From Cephalotus follicularis (taxonomy: Eukaryota > Streptophyta > Magnoliopsida > Oxalidales > Cephalotaceae): DNA of 64,000 nucleotides. The stretch covers positions 69,710-133,709 of the forward strand of contig BDDD01000892.1 in NCBI GenBank assembly GCA_001972305.1, in the 5' to 3' direction. Positions within the stretch are counted from its first letter, which is position 1. Each line of letters opens with the position of its first letter. Made by a program: the position numbers and the translations under genes. Below the pieces are notes generated by a model. The model saw only the letters and a program-made list of their open reading frames with translations, was not told the origin of the DNA and did no database searches. Shown in pieces: positions 11,206 through 23,152 of the stretch.

Positions 11206-12032
11206 ATCTCCCCCTTTTTTATGATTGACAAAACAAACCTAATATTGCATGATTTTGACATAATTAACATTTAACATTACTGAAATTAACTCAACTCCAA
11301 AATATCAAATCAATAACATTTGTTAAAGTGATTTAGAAACAATTCTCCCCCTTTTTGTATGCATAGTCACAAAAAGACAATTTAAAGACGATATGCATAC
11401 CTAAGCAATTTTCCAAATCAATTTACCAATGAAATACCAATGCTTACCAATGCAATTTACCAATCTCCCCCTTTTTGTCAAACAACAAAAAGTTCAAAGA
11501 AACTCCCCCTTAATCATAGCATATGTTTAACATTTAACAAAGTGCTTGAGCATCAAAATGTCCCTTTATCGAAAGCATTCATAAATTCAATGTATGGAGA
11601 GGAAACAAAATAATGGCAAGCATATATAAAGGCAAGCATAAAACCATTCACTTCATTAATCGCACATTTTGATATGTTAATGCTCCCCCTTAGCATAAGC
11701 TATCAATTTTTCCTTAAGCATTAAGCATTCTCCCCCTTTGTTAGCATCAAAAAGATTATGTCAAAAAATTGACACCAATTAAACAATTTTAAAGGGATAC
11801 CAACAAGAAAACAAGAATACCAAATGAAATATAATCCATCGAAAGTTAAAATATCAATATCATATCATAAAAAAAAATCCAATTTAAGAGTTGAGAGATA
11901 CCAATTTGAAAGTTAAAAAATTAAAACGAGGAGAGCATTATTTTATACCAATTTGATACCAATTGTTGGATATGTATGGTACTAAATAAATTAAAAGAGA
12001 AACAACAATATATCAATACCTCCCCCTCAACT
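11206..12032 (-). promoter_or_regulatory. Repeated polypurine tracts of Sire-A
   Basis: CTCCCCCT occurs at about 11208, 11345, 11465, 11503, 11683, 11730 and 12020 on the plus strand, that is, as AGGGGGAG in element orientation. The copy touching the LTR is the likely plus-strand primer. Multiple polypurine tracts upstream of the 3' LTR are a known Sirevirus feature. The rest of this 800 bp stretch is AT-rich and non-coding. Confidence 0.75.
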
Positions 12033-12102
12033 AAAGCTTTCTCCCCAAGTTATGTACTTGAACATATTGAGCTTGACTTCAAGTACACCTACAAAACAAA
12101 GT

Positions 12103-12753
12103 TTAAGCATTTGGTACCCATTTGAACTTGGGTCCTTTCAAGTTAGTCACAAAAGTTCCTTTCGGAACCCAAATCTTTCTAGTTTTACCATAGCAAAGAT
12201 TATTTCTATAAATGCAAGAGGTAGATATATGTCCTAATCTACCACAATAATTGCAACAAATTTGAGGCTCGTTTTTCTTAACAAAGAAATTGTTAAAGTG
12301 TTTGACATTTTTCATTTCTTCATAGCCGAGACCGGCTTTGTCAAAAACACATCTTTGAAGTCCTAAAAGATTATCCAATTTTGCACTACTTTTTGAAAAG
12401 GTGGAAAAAGATTTCTTTAAAGCATCAATCTCAATTTTTAGCTTTTCATTTTCTTCCATAAAATCATTTGACAATTTTGAAGAAACATTTAAAATGTCAA
12501 TTTCATTCACATAGAAGCTATTCTTACTCTTTAGAGATTCAATTTCATTCAAATACTTGCTATTCTCACTCTATAAATTATCAATTTCTTTAGACGTGGA
12601 CATAGCATTTTTCTTTAGAGTCTTATTCTTCAAGCAAATACTTTCATATTCTTTAAACAAGTTCTCATATGCATTTTGCAATTCATCAAACGTAAAGTTT
12701 ACCTCATTTTCACTTTCATCTCCACTTGTATCTTCTTCCAAAGCCATGAGAGC
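12103..12753 (-). pseudogene. Gag of Sire-A, C-terminal part
   Basis: Minus-strand translation gives ALMALEEDTSGDESENEV and NVNFTFDELQNAYENLFKEY-type text, then a lysine/glutamate-rich coiled-coil-like stretch, and a CCHC knuckle CNYCGRLGHISTSC near 12230-12260. The C-terminal motif KIWVPKG leads towards the usual gag-protease boundary. This layout is characteristic of Sirevirus Gag. The N-terminal half is absent next to the undetermined base at 12754. It is a fossil with at least one break in the visible part. Confidence 0.8.
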
Positions 12754-12754
12754 N
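12754..12754. other. Undetermined base (n) at an abrupt change of sequence
   Basis: A single n separates gag sequence from mid-LTR sequence of Sire-A. This looks like an assembly or polishing mark, so continuity across it is uncertain. Confidence 0.7.
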
Positions 12755-13388
12755 GTGTAAAGATACCACATTCTTCCTTATATAGAGATGCTCCAACGGA
12801 TCTATTTTTAAGCAATCAGACCAAATCCAGTCAGCTGGATTTTCCTTGCAGTCGGCTGGAGAAATGTTGTGCATTTGTAATTATAGCCGTTGGAGAGTGG
12901 CAGTTGGCTGGATGGACTGGGCAGTCGACTGTGTGCCTTGGAAGTGGACTGGTGCTCTGTTCCAGTCGGCTGGTTGAGCTGAAAATGGATTTATAGAAGC
13001 TACTGGTTGAAATGTGCACTTCTTGGCAGTCGGCTGGAAAGCCTTGGCAGTCGACTGGATTGTCATGGCAGTCGACTAGAGCCCTGAGGCAGTCGGCTGG
13101 CTGGAGTGCAAATGCAGTTGCTGGGTTTGTTTGAAGGTCCAGTCGGCTATTCATCCTTAGGCAGTCAGCTACTCAACCTCAACAGTCGGCTGGACATCAT
13201 GGCAGTCGACTGGATGTGCCTGTATCTGCAATCTATACCTTTGCAACACTTTCAACATTACAATCAAGTGAGTATATGTGTTTGTATGATATCAAAACAT
13301 GAATACAAGTATTTCTAGTTTGTTACTTGTTTGTTAATCATCGAAACATAACCTTTAACACATTTAAAGGGGTGGCAAAAAGCCAACA
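12755..13388 (-). repeat. Right (5') LTR of Sire-A, partial (634 bp)
   Basis: Nearly identical to about 10592-11205 of the left LTR, including the palindrome array, and ends AAAAGCCAACA. Only a few substitutions and short length changes separate the copies, so the element is young in sequence terms. Confidence 0.85.
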
Positions 13389-16300
13389 TATATATATATA
13401 TATATATATATAACATAACATAACATAACAGGCGCATAATGCACCGGGCGCATCACACTTGCGCCAAAGAAATAGTGTGAGATGCGAGAGACAGAGAGAG
13501 ACAGGAGAGAGAACCAGAGAACGGGAGAGAGATGGTGCCGGGAGAAGACGACGTCAGACAAAGGCGCCGGACCGGGATATGGCGCGTGCAGGTCCTTCTC
13601 CAGCCGCCGGTAACCCCCTACCCCTCTTTTTCTCTTTGTTTTCTTTCCTCTGTCGCCCGACGCCTTGCCACTTTCGTGCGTTCCACCGCCGATTAGCGTC
13701 GTGGGAAGGTCCGGTCTTCACCTAGGAGGCCAGCTACACCTATATCAGTGGCTGATTTGGCGCCATTCGGCCGAAAATGGCCGGATTCGAACTGACGAGT
13801 TGACTCAGTGAAGCCAACTCGCTGCCGCCTTTGACCGCGCGTTTAGCGCCGAGTCACAGCGAGTCTCGGTCACCAATGGACTGATTGAAGGATTTTAAGG
13901 TCGGTTATGGCATTTTTGAGTGTTGACCAGAGTTGTGGTTGACCATCGAGTCAACTCAGTGATTTGAACTCACAGTCGGCCGTGACTGGGCGTTTTGGCG
14001 CTGATTCACGGCGAGTTACGGGTGGAGACACCGTAAGCCGACTGTTTTGTGACACTTTTGTGAAGTGGCCAGAATTGTGGATGTCCGGCGAGTCAACTCA
14101 GTGAGTTGACTCATTGTCGGCTGTGACTGCGCGATTCATGGCGAGTCGCGGTTATCAATGTGTAGATCGTAACAGAATGTATGATTGTTATTGTAGCAAT
14201 GCTGAAAGAGAAATACAGCTTTGTTAACAGAGCTGTGATCGTAATCGCGAGTGAAGCTTAGAGGAGGAGGCAGCTAGTCAATTCCACTGCAAGTCCTCCT
14301 GACTCGCAAGCTCAACTGTTAACAGGTAGGTATACATATGCTCCAACGGTACGTGCTCAGATTATTGTTGGCTTGATCCCATTTGTATACGCCGGTATGG
14401 GACGGTAGTATACGAATGGTAGATCACTAGAGTACGGTTATACTAATTTACTTGCATTCATGCATTTTGAATGGATTGTATGGACATGACTATTCATTGA
14501 TGATTGCATGCTAAATTGATTGTTATGGTTATGCATGAATACTGATTACATGGTTTAATGAACTGTATATGGGCATAATGGACTAAATGGAGAACTGAGA
14601 GAAGTTAAGCTTCTGCCTTCTCTCATTTCAAGGGTTATGATATTGGAAATGGATTATGGGTTATGGTATTGTATGGATTGATCGATTGTATTGCATGAGA
14701 CTAAATGAGATAACCCATTCATGACCCTCATATATGTCATGAAGGTCATGAACGTTAGACCACATCATATAATGTTTATCCCACATCGTGGGAGGACCGA
14801 TATGGACAATGTTACCCCACATCGTGGGAGGATCGATATGGATAGTGTTTATCCCACATCGTGGGAGGACCGATATGGACAATGTTACCCCACATCGTGG
14901 GAGGATCGATATGGATAGTGTTTGGCCGATATGGACAATGTTACCCCACATCATGAGAGGATCGATATGGATAGTGCTTGCCCCACGTCGTGGGAGGACC
15001 GATATGGATGGTATGGTATGGATATGGTATGCATGGACCTACGGTATGCACAGTGTGGTCAATGTTATCTCAACCCTATTCGTCTACGACACAGAGAGTG
15101 CGTAGATTATGGAATGGACCTTATGGATCGTTATGGAATGTATCATTATCGAATCGTATCATACCGCATCGTTATCATATCGTTATGGATTGTATCGATA
15201 TCGTATCGTTATGGATCATATCGATATCGTATCGTTGTGGATTCGATCATTATGCATCGAATAGTCAGGGATTGTAAACGGTTATGGACCGTTATCGGAT
15301 ATGGACCGTAAATGGATATGAATTGTAGCCGGATATGGACCGTAAACGGTTATGGTTATTGAGGGCAACAGTTATGGCTACGGATGGATATTATATGGTT
15401 ATGGACCGTATTGTTATGGATCGTGATGGTCCTGATTGTTATGGTATGGCTATACTATGGTTACGGTAGGTCCATGGTATGTATTCCTAGATAGTTGTTG
15501 TTGATCCTATTCTTATACGCCGGTATGGGACGGTTGTATACGAATTGTAGATCACTATCGCATGTGAATCTAGGGGAATGGTTGTAGTGGGATAGAACCT
15601 TTGGGGTCTGACGATTGGCTTGTTAAAGAGTGATGATTGATTTGATCCCATTCCTATACACCGGTATGGGACGGTCGTATATGAATGGTAGATCGCATGT
15701 TCTATTGGTCTCTAGGTTATGGTGCATGACATTTATATTATGAGTTACATTGCTATGAATTGGCATTCATGCATATCTTGTCATGCATATATCTCACATA
15801 TTGTACACATATCTGCTGCACTTCTATATGTTCATTGCATATGTATATCCTACACAACCTTCGGGTTGTTGACCCATTGCATTGTATTGTACTGTAATGG
15901 GTCAGGTTCAGGTCCAAGTGACGCGCAGCAATAACCAGCCAGGTTAAATTGTAGGGTAAGGATTTACATCTCCTCCGACCTACTTTGTGTAAATGTGATA
16001 TCATAAAAGCACAGATATTGGAATATGGATGTATTTATAGTTATTGTATAAGAGACAATTCTAAAGATGAAATAGAGATATGTTTTATTTCTGTATTTGA
16101 CCTGCCAGCTTGTGGCAGTGCTTGATTATATGTGTGCTGATGTAAAGGACATGGAAAGGTCCATACATTGTGATAAACTGCTGATTCCTCCTTCGGGAGT
16201 GTGGTTGTTGAGGGCTGAGCCCAAGATATAAAATGTGTTTTTCTTTACAGGGGGTTTAGTCCGATAAACGAATACTTCATGCCGAATTTTCGGGAGATTT

Positions 16301-16506
16301 TTAAGAGCTAGAATATATTAGAATTGATTATTCAGCTGATATTATATAATGATTCTTCCGCTTATATGGTTTTGATTTAAAGTTTTATAAATTTGAAATA
16401 GCACTTTTGGAATATGATTGATAAATGATATGAACGGATTGATTGAAGTGAAGGTATCTCACGCGTTGGATCGTGGGAGTTCGCCTTCGCGGTTCGGGGT
16501 GTCACA
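13389..16506 (+). repeat. 3' LTR of element V
   Basis: Closely similar to 6741-9802 throughout, starting inside the TA-rich stretch next to Sire-A and ending GGGGTGTCACA. The order of modules is the same: GAGTTGACTC repeats (13795-14125), minisatellite (14780-15010), hairpin (15865-15905), GACCTGCCAG (16099) and TTTCTTTACAGGGGG (16240). Its last 386 bp begin the duplicated block (16121 onward). Confidence 0.85.
14780..15010. repeat. 36 bp minisatellite in 3' LTR of V, six units
   Basis: Six units opening with CCCACATCGTGGG or close variants, against four in the partner LTR. The extra units come as a pair, so the array grew or shrank by a two-unit step after insertion. Confidence 0.9.
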
Positions 16507-16819
16507 TCAGCTCTCAGCAAACCACACTCCCATAGGAGGAAAACCATAAATATAAAATACGCATGAGAAAATAATCATTCCAATACATCAAAAGATGAAC
16601 CCATCCATATCCAATACATCAACACACAAAAATAACTTATGCACTACCACAAGCCGGCAGGTCAATAGCTGAAAAGAACATGTCTCTTATACAACCTCTG
16701 TTCATTTACATTAACCACATTTATACAATGTAGGTCGGAGGAGATGTAGATCCTACTAGCATATATAAGTAGTTAACCACATACAACATCAATTCATAAC
16801 TGTTCCTTAACTATCCCTC

Positions 16820-17252
16820 TGTTGTAAATATTGGTGCATTAGCATAAAGCTAATTTAATATTTCATGCGGAAAGAAATTTAAGAGAGGAAAAAGAATTAG
16901 AAAATTGCATGGAAGAAATTATTTGAGAAAAAAGGAATGAGAGAATCGGAGGGATGAAAAAGAGTTAATGGAGAAAAACTCTTACTTCCTTATAAATTCC
17001 CTTACAAAGAGCACATATTTATAGTACAAGGAAAACATTAAAATAAGAGCAATAGAATTCCAAATGGAATTCTATGTTGATCACATTCAACCTTCATGGC
17101 ATCCAAAAGCTCACATGGCTTGAATGCATTGAATTTATTGTACTTTAATATAAAATCATCACACCTTTGTAGCCTTCACATGGGCTGCCACATTTGAATA
17201 TGGTGATCAATGTAGGCGTGCTGCCAACCGTGGAATGGTTGACAATTCAACA
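16820..17252 (-). repeat. Solo LTR of Copia-B (433 bp)
   Basis: TGTTGTAAAT...AATTCAACA flanked by CCCTC on both sides (16815-16819 and 17253-17257). Length and insertion site are the same as for the full-length copy at 18495-23585. At the five sites where the two full-length LTRs differ, this copy matches the left LTR at the first three and the right LTR at the last two, as expected for a product of LTR-LTR recombination. Confidence 0.95.
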
Positions 17253-17372
17253 CCCTCCCTATCCATACCGTTCCTTGACTATCCCTAACCATCCCTCCCT
17301 GAGCGAAATTCACCTGTAGGTTCACCGGCTCTAATGGCGGAATCCACCCGTAGGTTCACCAGCCATACCCTC

Positions 17373-17795
17373 TGAAATACTATAAGAGGGGGGTGAATTG
17401 TAGTATATAGAAAATAATGAACTTTTTCGAATTAAGCACACACAATAAAATTGAAACAATATTTATAAAGTAAAATGACTATAATTAAAGAGAGAGAGTA
17501 AAAGAGTGCAAACATAGTTTTCTAGTGGTTCGGCCAAACTCTTGCCTACGTCCATTTTTTCCAATTACCTCCTTGAGTTTCCACTACTCTCCGAATATCT
17601 TTCCAGAAACTATTTAGTGCACCTTTACATTACTTGTGATTGAGCACAATCACGATAGACAAGGGTTCATGTTCACGTAAAAAGAATGTTTTAAAATTTA
17701 TAGCCGCAAGTGCACGGATCATGCAGTAACGGGTCGAACGCAGGGAAACGTTAAACTAGTTATAAATTATTCAACCTAGGCGAAGTATACCAAAT
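17373..17795 (-). repeat. Sire-B LTR start and Tat-like LTR start in block A
   Basis: 17373-17669 repeats the first 297 bp of Sire-B (23706-24002), and 17670-17795 repeats the first 126 bp of the Tat-like element (24003-24128). The sequence then jumps to block B. Confidence 0.9.
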
Positions 17796-18494
17796 CTTGA
17801 TTATATGTGTGCTGATGTAAAGGACATGGAAAGGTCCATACATTGTGATAAACTGCTGATTCCTCCTTCGGGAGTGTGGTTGTTGAGGGCTGAGCCCAAG
17901 ATATAAAATGTGTTTTTCTTTACAGGGGGTTTAGTCCGATAAACGAATACTTCATGCCGAATTTTCGGGAGATTTTTAAGAGCTAGAATATATTAGAATT
18001 GATTATTCAGCTGATATTATATAATGATTCTTCCGCTTATATGGTTTTGATTTAAAGTTTTATAAATTTGAAATAGCACTTTTGGAATATGATTGATAAA
18101 TGATATGAACGGATTGATTGAAGTGAAGGTATCTCACGCGTTGGATCGTGGGAGTTCGCCTTCGCGGTTCGGGGTGTCACATCAGCTCTCAGCAAACCAC
18201 ACTCCCATAGGAGGAAAACCATAAATATAAAATACGCATGAGAAAATAATCATTCCAATACATCAAAAGATGAACCCATCCATATCCAATACATCAACAC
18301 ACAAAAATAACTTATGCACTACCACAAGCCGGCAGGTCAATAGCTGAAAAGAACATGTCTCTTATACAACCTCTGTTCATTTACATTAACCACATTTATA
18401 CAATGTAGGTCGGAGGAGATGTAGATCCTACTAGCATATATAAGTAGTTAACCACATACAACATCAATTCATAACTGTTCCTTAACTATCCCTC

Positions 18495-18927
18495 TGTTGT
18501 AAATATTGGTGCATTAGCATAAAGCTAATTTAATATTTCATGCGGAAAGAAATTTAAGAGAGGAAAAAGAATTAGAAAATTGCATGGAAGAAATTATTTG
18601 AGAAAAAAGGAATGAGAGAATCGGAGGGATGAAAAAGAGTTAATGGAGAAAAACTCTTACTTCCTTATAAATTCCCTTACAAAGAGCACATATTTATAGT
18701 ACAAGGAAAACATTAAAATAAGAGCAATAGAATTCCAAATGGAATTCTATGTTGATCACATTCAACCTTCATGGCATCCAAAAGCTCACATGGCTTGAAT
18801 GCATTGAATTTATTGTACTTTAATATAAAATCATCACACCTTTGCAGCCTTCACATGGGCTGCCACATTTGAATATGGTGATCAATGTAGGTGTGCTGCC
18901 AACCGTGGAATGGTTGACAATTCAACA
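18495..18927 (-). repeat. Left (3') LTR of Copia-B
   Basis: 433 bp, TGTTGTAAAT...AATTCAACA, preceded by CCCTC. The polypurine tract lies immediately to its right. Confidence 0.95.
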
Positions 18928-19590
18928 CTCCTCCTTGACACTCATTCCACGAACTCCAAATTTGTCCCGCAGAAATTCAAACTTAGCCTTTGGAAGTGCT
19001 TTAGTAAAAATATCTGCAATTTGTTCATCAGTGCCGCAGTGGATTAAAATGATTTCACCATTGCTTTCAGCTTCCATGAGAAAATGATATTTTATCTGGA
19101 TGTGTTTTGTTTTGCGGTGTTGGACTGGATTTTTGGCAATCGCAATTGCCGACTTACTATCACAATACAACTCAGTTGACTTTTGCTGAATTTCACCCAT
19201 TTCAGCAAGAATTCTTCTCAGCCAAATTGCTTGATTTGCCGCTGCACAGGCTGCAATGTACTCTGCTTCAGCGGTGGATTGAGCCACTGTTGCTTATTTT
19301 TGTGATAGCCATGAGAACACACCATTTCCAAACGAAAAAGTGTAACCGGATGTACTTTTCATGTCATCCAATGATCCAGCCCAATCACTATCCGTGTAGC
19401 CAACTAGATCTGCATTTTTTGACGGTTTGTAAAAAATACCGAAACCAGTGGTACCTTTCACATACCTGAGTAACCTTTTGGCAGTAGTGAAATGCAGTTC
19501 AGATGGCTTTTGCATAAACCTTGACAATAGGCTTGTTGCAAACATGATGTCAGGTCGGGTTGCTGTCAGGTACAATAAACTACCGATCAT
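18928..19590 (-). pseudogene. RNase H of Copia-B
   Basis: Minus-strand motifs in order: [16 protein letters not shown] (end of RT/connection), [13 protein letters not shown] with catalytic-type aspartates, then STAEAEYIAACAAANQAIWL and LYCDSKSAIAIAKNP, all signature Copia RNase H motifs. The enzyme would degrade the RNA strand during reverse transcription. It lies just upstream of the polypurine tract. Confidence 0.9.
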
Positions 19591-19599
19591 GCTCCTGTA

Positions 19600-20418
19600 C
19601 TATCTCTCATCAGCACTTGGTGATCCATCTTCTTTCATCAATTTTTCGTTGGGAACCAGTGGTGTGGTGACAGCTTTGCAATCTTCCATTTTGAATTTTT
19701 TGAGAAGATTCCCAGCATATGTTTTCTGGCAAATAAAAATGCCGTTGTCACTTTGGCTGATCTCCATGCCCAAAAAATAGCTCATTAAGCCTAGATCTGT
19801 CATTTCAAATTCTTTTTTCATGTCATCCTTAAATGTTGTGATCATCGAGGAGTTACTCCCGGTGATGATGAGATCATCAACATATAAGGAGACAATCAAA
19901 ATGAGGGTAGTTCCCTGAGCCTTAATATAGAGTGTGGTCTCACTTGGACTCCTCCTAAAGCCTTGATCATTGAAGTAGGAGTCAATCCTACTGTACCAAG
20001 CACGCGGTGCCTGTTTAAGGCCATAAAGTGCCTTCTTCAGCTTTAGGACTTTTTCTTCTTGATTTTTTGCAACAAAGCCTGGTGGTTGGTCAATGTAAAT
20101 TTCTTCTTCAAGATAGCTGTTGAGAAATGTTGATTTCACATCAAGCTGAAATATCTCCCATCCTTTCAGTGCTGCGAGAGCAAGAATGGTTCTCACGGTA
20201 TCCTGTCTTGAAACTGGAGCAAAAGTTTCATTGTAGTCCACTCCAAATTGCTGAGTGAACCCTTTGGCAACCAATCTGGCTTTGTGCTTTTGAATCGAGC
20301 CATCTGGATTTACTTTGGTCTTATAAATCCATTTGACCCTAACGACATCCTTGTGGTATGGCTTGTTAACCAGATCCCATGTCTGATTTTTCTCAATCAT
20401 CTTGATCTCCTCCTTCAT
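19600..20418 (-). pseudogene. Reverse transcriptase of Copia-B
   Basis: Minus-strand translation contains KHKARLVAKGFTQQFGVDY and ETFAPVSRQDTVRTILALAA, the Copia RT entry motifs, LYGLKQAPRAWY, and the catalytic YVDDLIITG near 19858-19887. The length fits the RVT_2 domain. It would copy the element RNA into DNA inside particles. Confidence 0.93.
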
Positions 20419-20756
20419 TGCAAGCCGTCATTCTTGGTGTTGTGCCGCATCATCATAGCTGGTGGGTTCATGAGTCGTAAAATGACAAGACTCATAAAAA
20501 ACCACATCAGCATACCGTTGAGGTGGCCTGATCTGTCTGCGCTCCCTTCCGGTCGCTATGTTGTACGGTTGCGGTTGCGGTGGTGATTGTGAGGAAGATG
20601 ATTCACCACGACTTTCTGAATTTTCCGAGGTTGATTCGGTGAGAATTTGGACTGGCTCATCTTCATCTTCAGCCGAATCTACAATTTCTTGGACAGGAAT
20701 ACTTTGACTTGGCGGTTGGCTCGGTCCCGCATCTTGCTGAAGTGTGGGAATTACCG

Positions 20757-22045
20757 TCAATCATTTTTCTTCCTGGTTCTCTTCCCAATTCCAAGAGGCT
20801 CCTTCATCAAAGGTGACATCTCTACTGACCAGAATTTTCTGGGTTTGTAGATTGTACACTTGATAGCCTTTGGATTGAGAGCTGTACCCAAAAATATTCC
20901 TTTCTCTGCTTTTGCCTCCAGTTTGTGCCTCTTTTGATCTGGAACATGTGAATAGCAGATACAGCCGAATACTTTGAGATGACTTACAGAAGGCTTGTGT
21001 CCAGTCCATGCTTCAAGTGGAGTCACGTCTTGGACAGCTTTAGTGGGACTTCTGTTTTGCAAATAAATAGCGGTGTAAACCGCTTCAGCCCAAAATTTGT
21101 TCGGCATGCCCTTGTCTTTTATCATGGATCTCGTCATATCCATGACAGTTCTGTTCTTCCTTTCTGAAACACCATTCTGCTGCGGTGTGTACACGACAGT
21201 GAGTTGGCGCTCTACACCTTCATCTTCACAGAATTTGTTGAATTCGGCGGAGGTGTATTCGGGGCCGTTGTCGCTACGAAGTGTCTGAATCTGACAGCCA
21301 CTTTGATTTTCCACGAGCTTTTTGAACTTCTGAAAAGTTCGGAAGACTGTAGATTTTTCTTTCAGAAAATATACCCATGTCATGCGGGTATAATCATCAA
21401 TGAAGAGGATGAAATATCTGCTGTTGTCCAATGATGGAGTTCTCGTTGGACCGCAGACGTCGGTGTGTACTAGTTGAAGTTTCCGTGAGGCACGCCATGC
21501 CTTGCCGCTTGGAAACGGTTGTTTGTGCATCTTGCCGAGTTGACATCCTTCACACACTCCCTTGAGATCACTGATGGTGGGTAGATTTTTCACCATGGCT
21601 TTTTGGGAAAGCAGCTTCAGACTTTGAATGTTGCAGTGCCCAAATCTTTTGTGCCAAAGTGAACTATCTACTCCATCCTGTGACACCAGTAAACTTTCAG
21701 TGGCGTAGTTCCACTTAATATGGAATGTCTTGTTCTGCATGTTGACACGCGCTATCTCCTTCTTCTGAGCGTCAAAAATTGCACAAGTGCTGCCTTCAAA
21801 TAATAAAGAATAATTATTCGTTATCGTTTGGGGCACACTTAGCAGATTTTGACTTAGATCTGGAACATAAAGAACATCATTGATGAACCTCGTCCCCTTC
21901 TTTGTCTGGATAGCTACCGTGCCTTTCCCTTCGGATTGAACCGAACCTCCATCACCCATCTGGATAGGAACTTTGATGGTCGTATCTATTTGAGTGAAAA
22001 AAGTTGGGTTCTTCGCCATGTGGTTAGTGCAGCCGCTATCAATTA
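20757..22045 (-). pseudogene. Protease and integrase of Copia-B
   Basis: The protease signature WLIDSGCTNHM lies near 22020-22050. It is followed by the pre-integrase HHCC-type region (LWHKRFGHCN near 21635-21665; CEGCQLGKMHKQPF) and the integrase core, with LVHTDVCGPTRT, FIDDYTRMTWVYFL, LRSDNGPEYTS and QQNGVSERKNRTVMDM, which include the D, D and E catalytic positions. Integrase joins the DNA copy to the chromosome. Confidence 0.92.
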
Positions 22046-23043
22046 GCCAGACATCATCTTTCTTTGCCTTCGCTGATTGACAGGTATAGAAAATTTGATT
22101 TTTAGCTTCTTGAGTTTCGGAAACGCCATCTTGCTGTTGTTGCTTGAGTCTGCAGGTTTGGTCGGTGTGACCAAACTTCTTACAGTTTTTGCACCGGGGT
22201 TTCCCTTTTTGCCAACAATCCTTTTCTTGATGGCTGGACCTTTGGCAAATGCCACACGAAGGAAATTTACCCTTGTTCTCGCCTTCTTTGGAGTTGCCTT
22301 GTCTCCGTTGAGATTTTCCACCTTTCGGTTGAAAGTTATTTTTGTGCTTTGATTGAAAAGCACCTTCGATGGAAACTTCTGTCCTCCTGGAGATTCTTTG
22401 TTCGTGAGCTTGTAGAGAACCGACAAGCTCGGTGACGGAGAGTTCAGAAAGAATTCTGGTCTCTTCGATGATATTTACCACAGAATCAAACTTTTCGGTG
22501 AGGGAAATTAAAAATTTATCGATTACCCGTCGATTCGTGATGTTGCCGCCGTAGGACTTCATTTGGTTGACAACTTCAATTCCTCTAGAAGATAAATCTT
22601 TGATAGTCTCCCCTTCTGTCATTCGAAGATTTTCAAAGTCTCTTCGAAGAGTTTGAAGTTTGACGGCCCGAATTTTAACGGTGCCTTTGAACTCGTCTTG
22701 CAACGTGTCCCATGCTTCTTTTGCCGATGTAGGATTCATGATTCTCAGAAAAATAGAATCCGACACAGCTAGATGTATTTTGGCGAGTGCGTCTGCATCT
22801 TTTTTTCTGCCATTCCTTCATTGGGACTGTTGTCGATGAGCTTTCGGATTTTGTGGTAGTAGTGGTCGTGCTTTCCGCAGCTTCTGTTTTTTCTTTTAAC
22901 GGAGCGGCGGCTTTTCGAATGCCGTTTTCCACTACTTCCCACAAATCGTAGGCTCGTAAAATGGTTTTGATTTTTATGCTCCAAAAATCAAAATTTTCGC
23001 CGGAGAAGACGAGTATCGCGTTTGTTGAGGTCGAAGAAGCCAT
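22046..23043 (-). pseudogene. Gag of Copia-B
   Basis: Starts MASSTSTNAILVFSGENFDF close to the primer site, with WSIKIKTILRAYDLWEVVE (DUF4219/gag N-terminal type), then a UBN2-like middle (AWDTLQDEFKG; LRRDFENLRM) and two CCHC knuckles, CGICQRSSHQEKDC and CKNCKKFGHTDQTC, near 22150-22250. Gag forms the particle and packages RNA. Confidence 0.9.
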
Positions 23044-23152
23044 AGCGGAAAAATTGGAGTATTGCCGGAGTAGTGTCGCGGTGGTGCCGAAAAAGTGCTA
23101 AAATTGTGCCGGTAATTGTGCCGTCGAGATCGACTAGTTCTCTGATACCAGT

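Larger units (their letters stand above)
10084..13388 (-). mobile_element. Sire-A: Sirevirus-like Copia remnant
   Basis: Minus-strand Copia element with ends TGTTGGAAATG and AAAAGCCAACA, flanked by TATAT on both sides (weak support, because the site is a TA repeat). Contents: a 1122 bp LTR, an array of seven CTCCCCCTT polypurine-type tracts, a gag with a CCHC knuckle, and part of the second LTR. No RT or integrase is seen. The long Gag with coiled-coil-like text, the repeated polypurine tracts and the LTR palindrome array are Sirevirus hallmarks. It is broken. Confidence 0.8.
6741..16506 (+). mobile_element. Element V (Gypsy-type), with two LTRs and very little interior
   Basis: Two related LTRs of about 3.1 kb (6741-9802 and 13389-16506) flank a short leader that begins with a primer-like GCTTGGTCTCAGAGC at 9803. 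The flanks TCATC (6736-6740) and TCAGC (16507-16511) match in four of five bases, consistent with a target duplication in U. No pol domain remains, so assignment to Gypsy rests on LTR similarity to chromovirus-linked LTRs here. The two LTRs differ by a few percent plus repeat-number changes. The element is broken and hosts Sire-A. Confidence 0.8.
16121..17795. repeat. Block A of a direct duplication (1675 bp)
   Basis: Contains the last part of the V 3' LTR, a piece of U, the Copia-B solo LTR, another piece of U, the start of Sire-B and the first 126 bp of the Tat-like element. It ends ATACCAAAT at 17795, and the next base starts block B with CTTGATTATATG, the same words as at 16121. Outside Copia-B, I saw no length difference and no base change from block B in the parts I compared. 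Confidence 0.9.
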
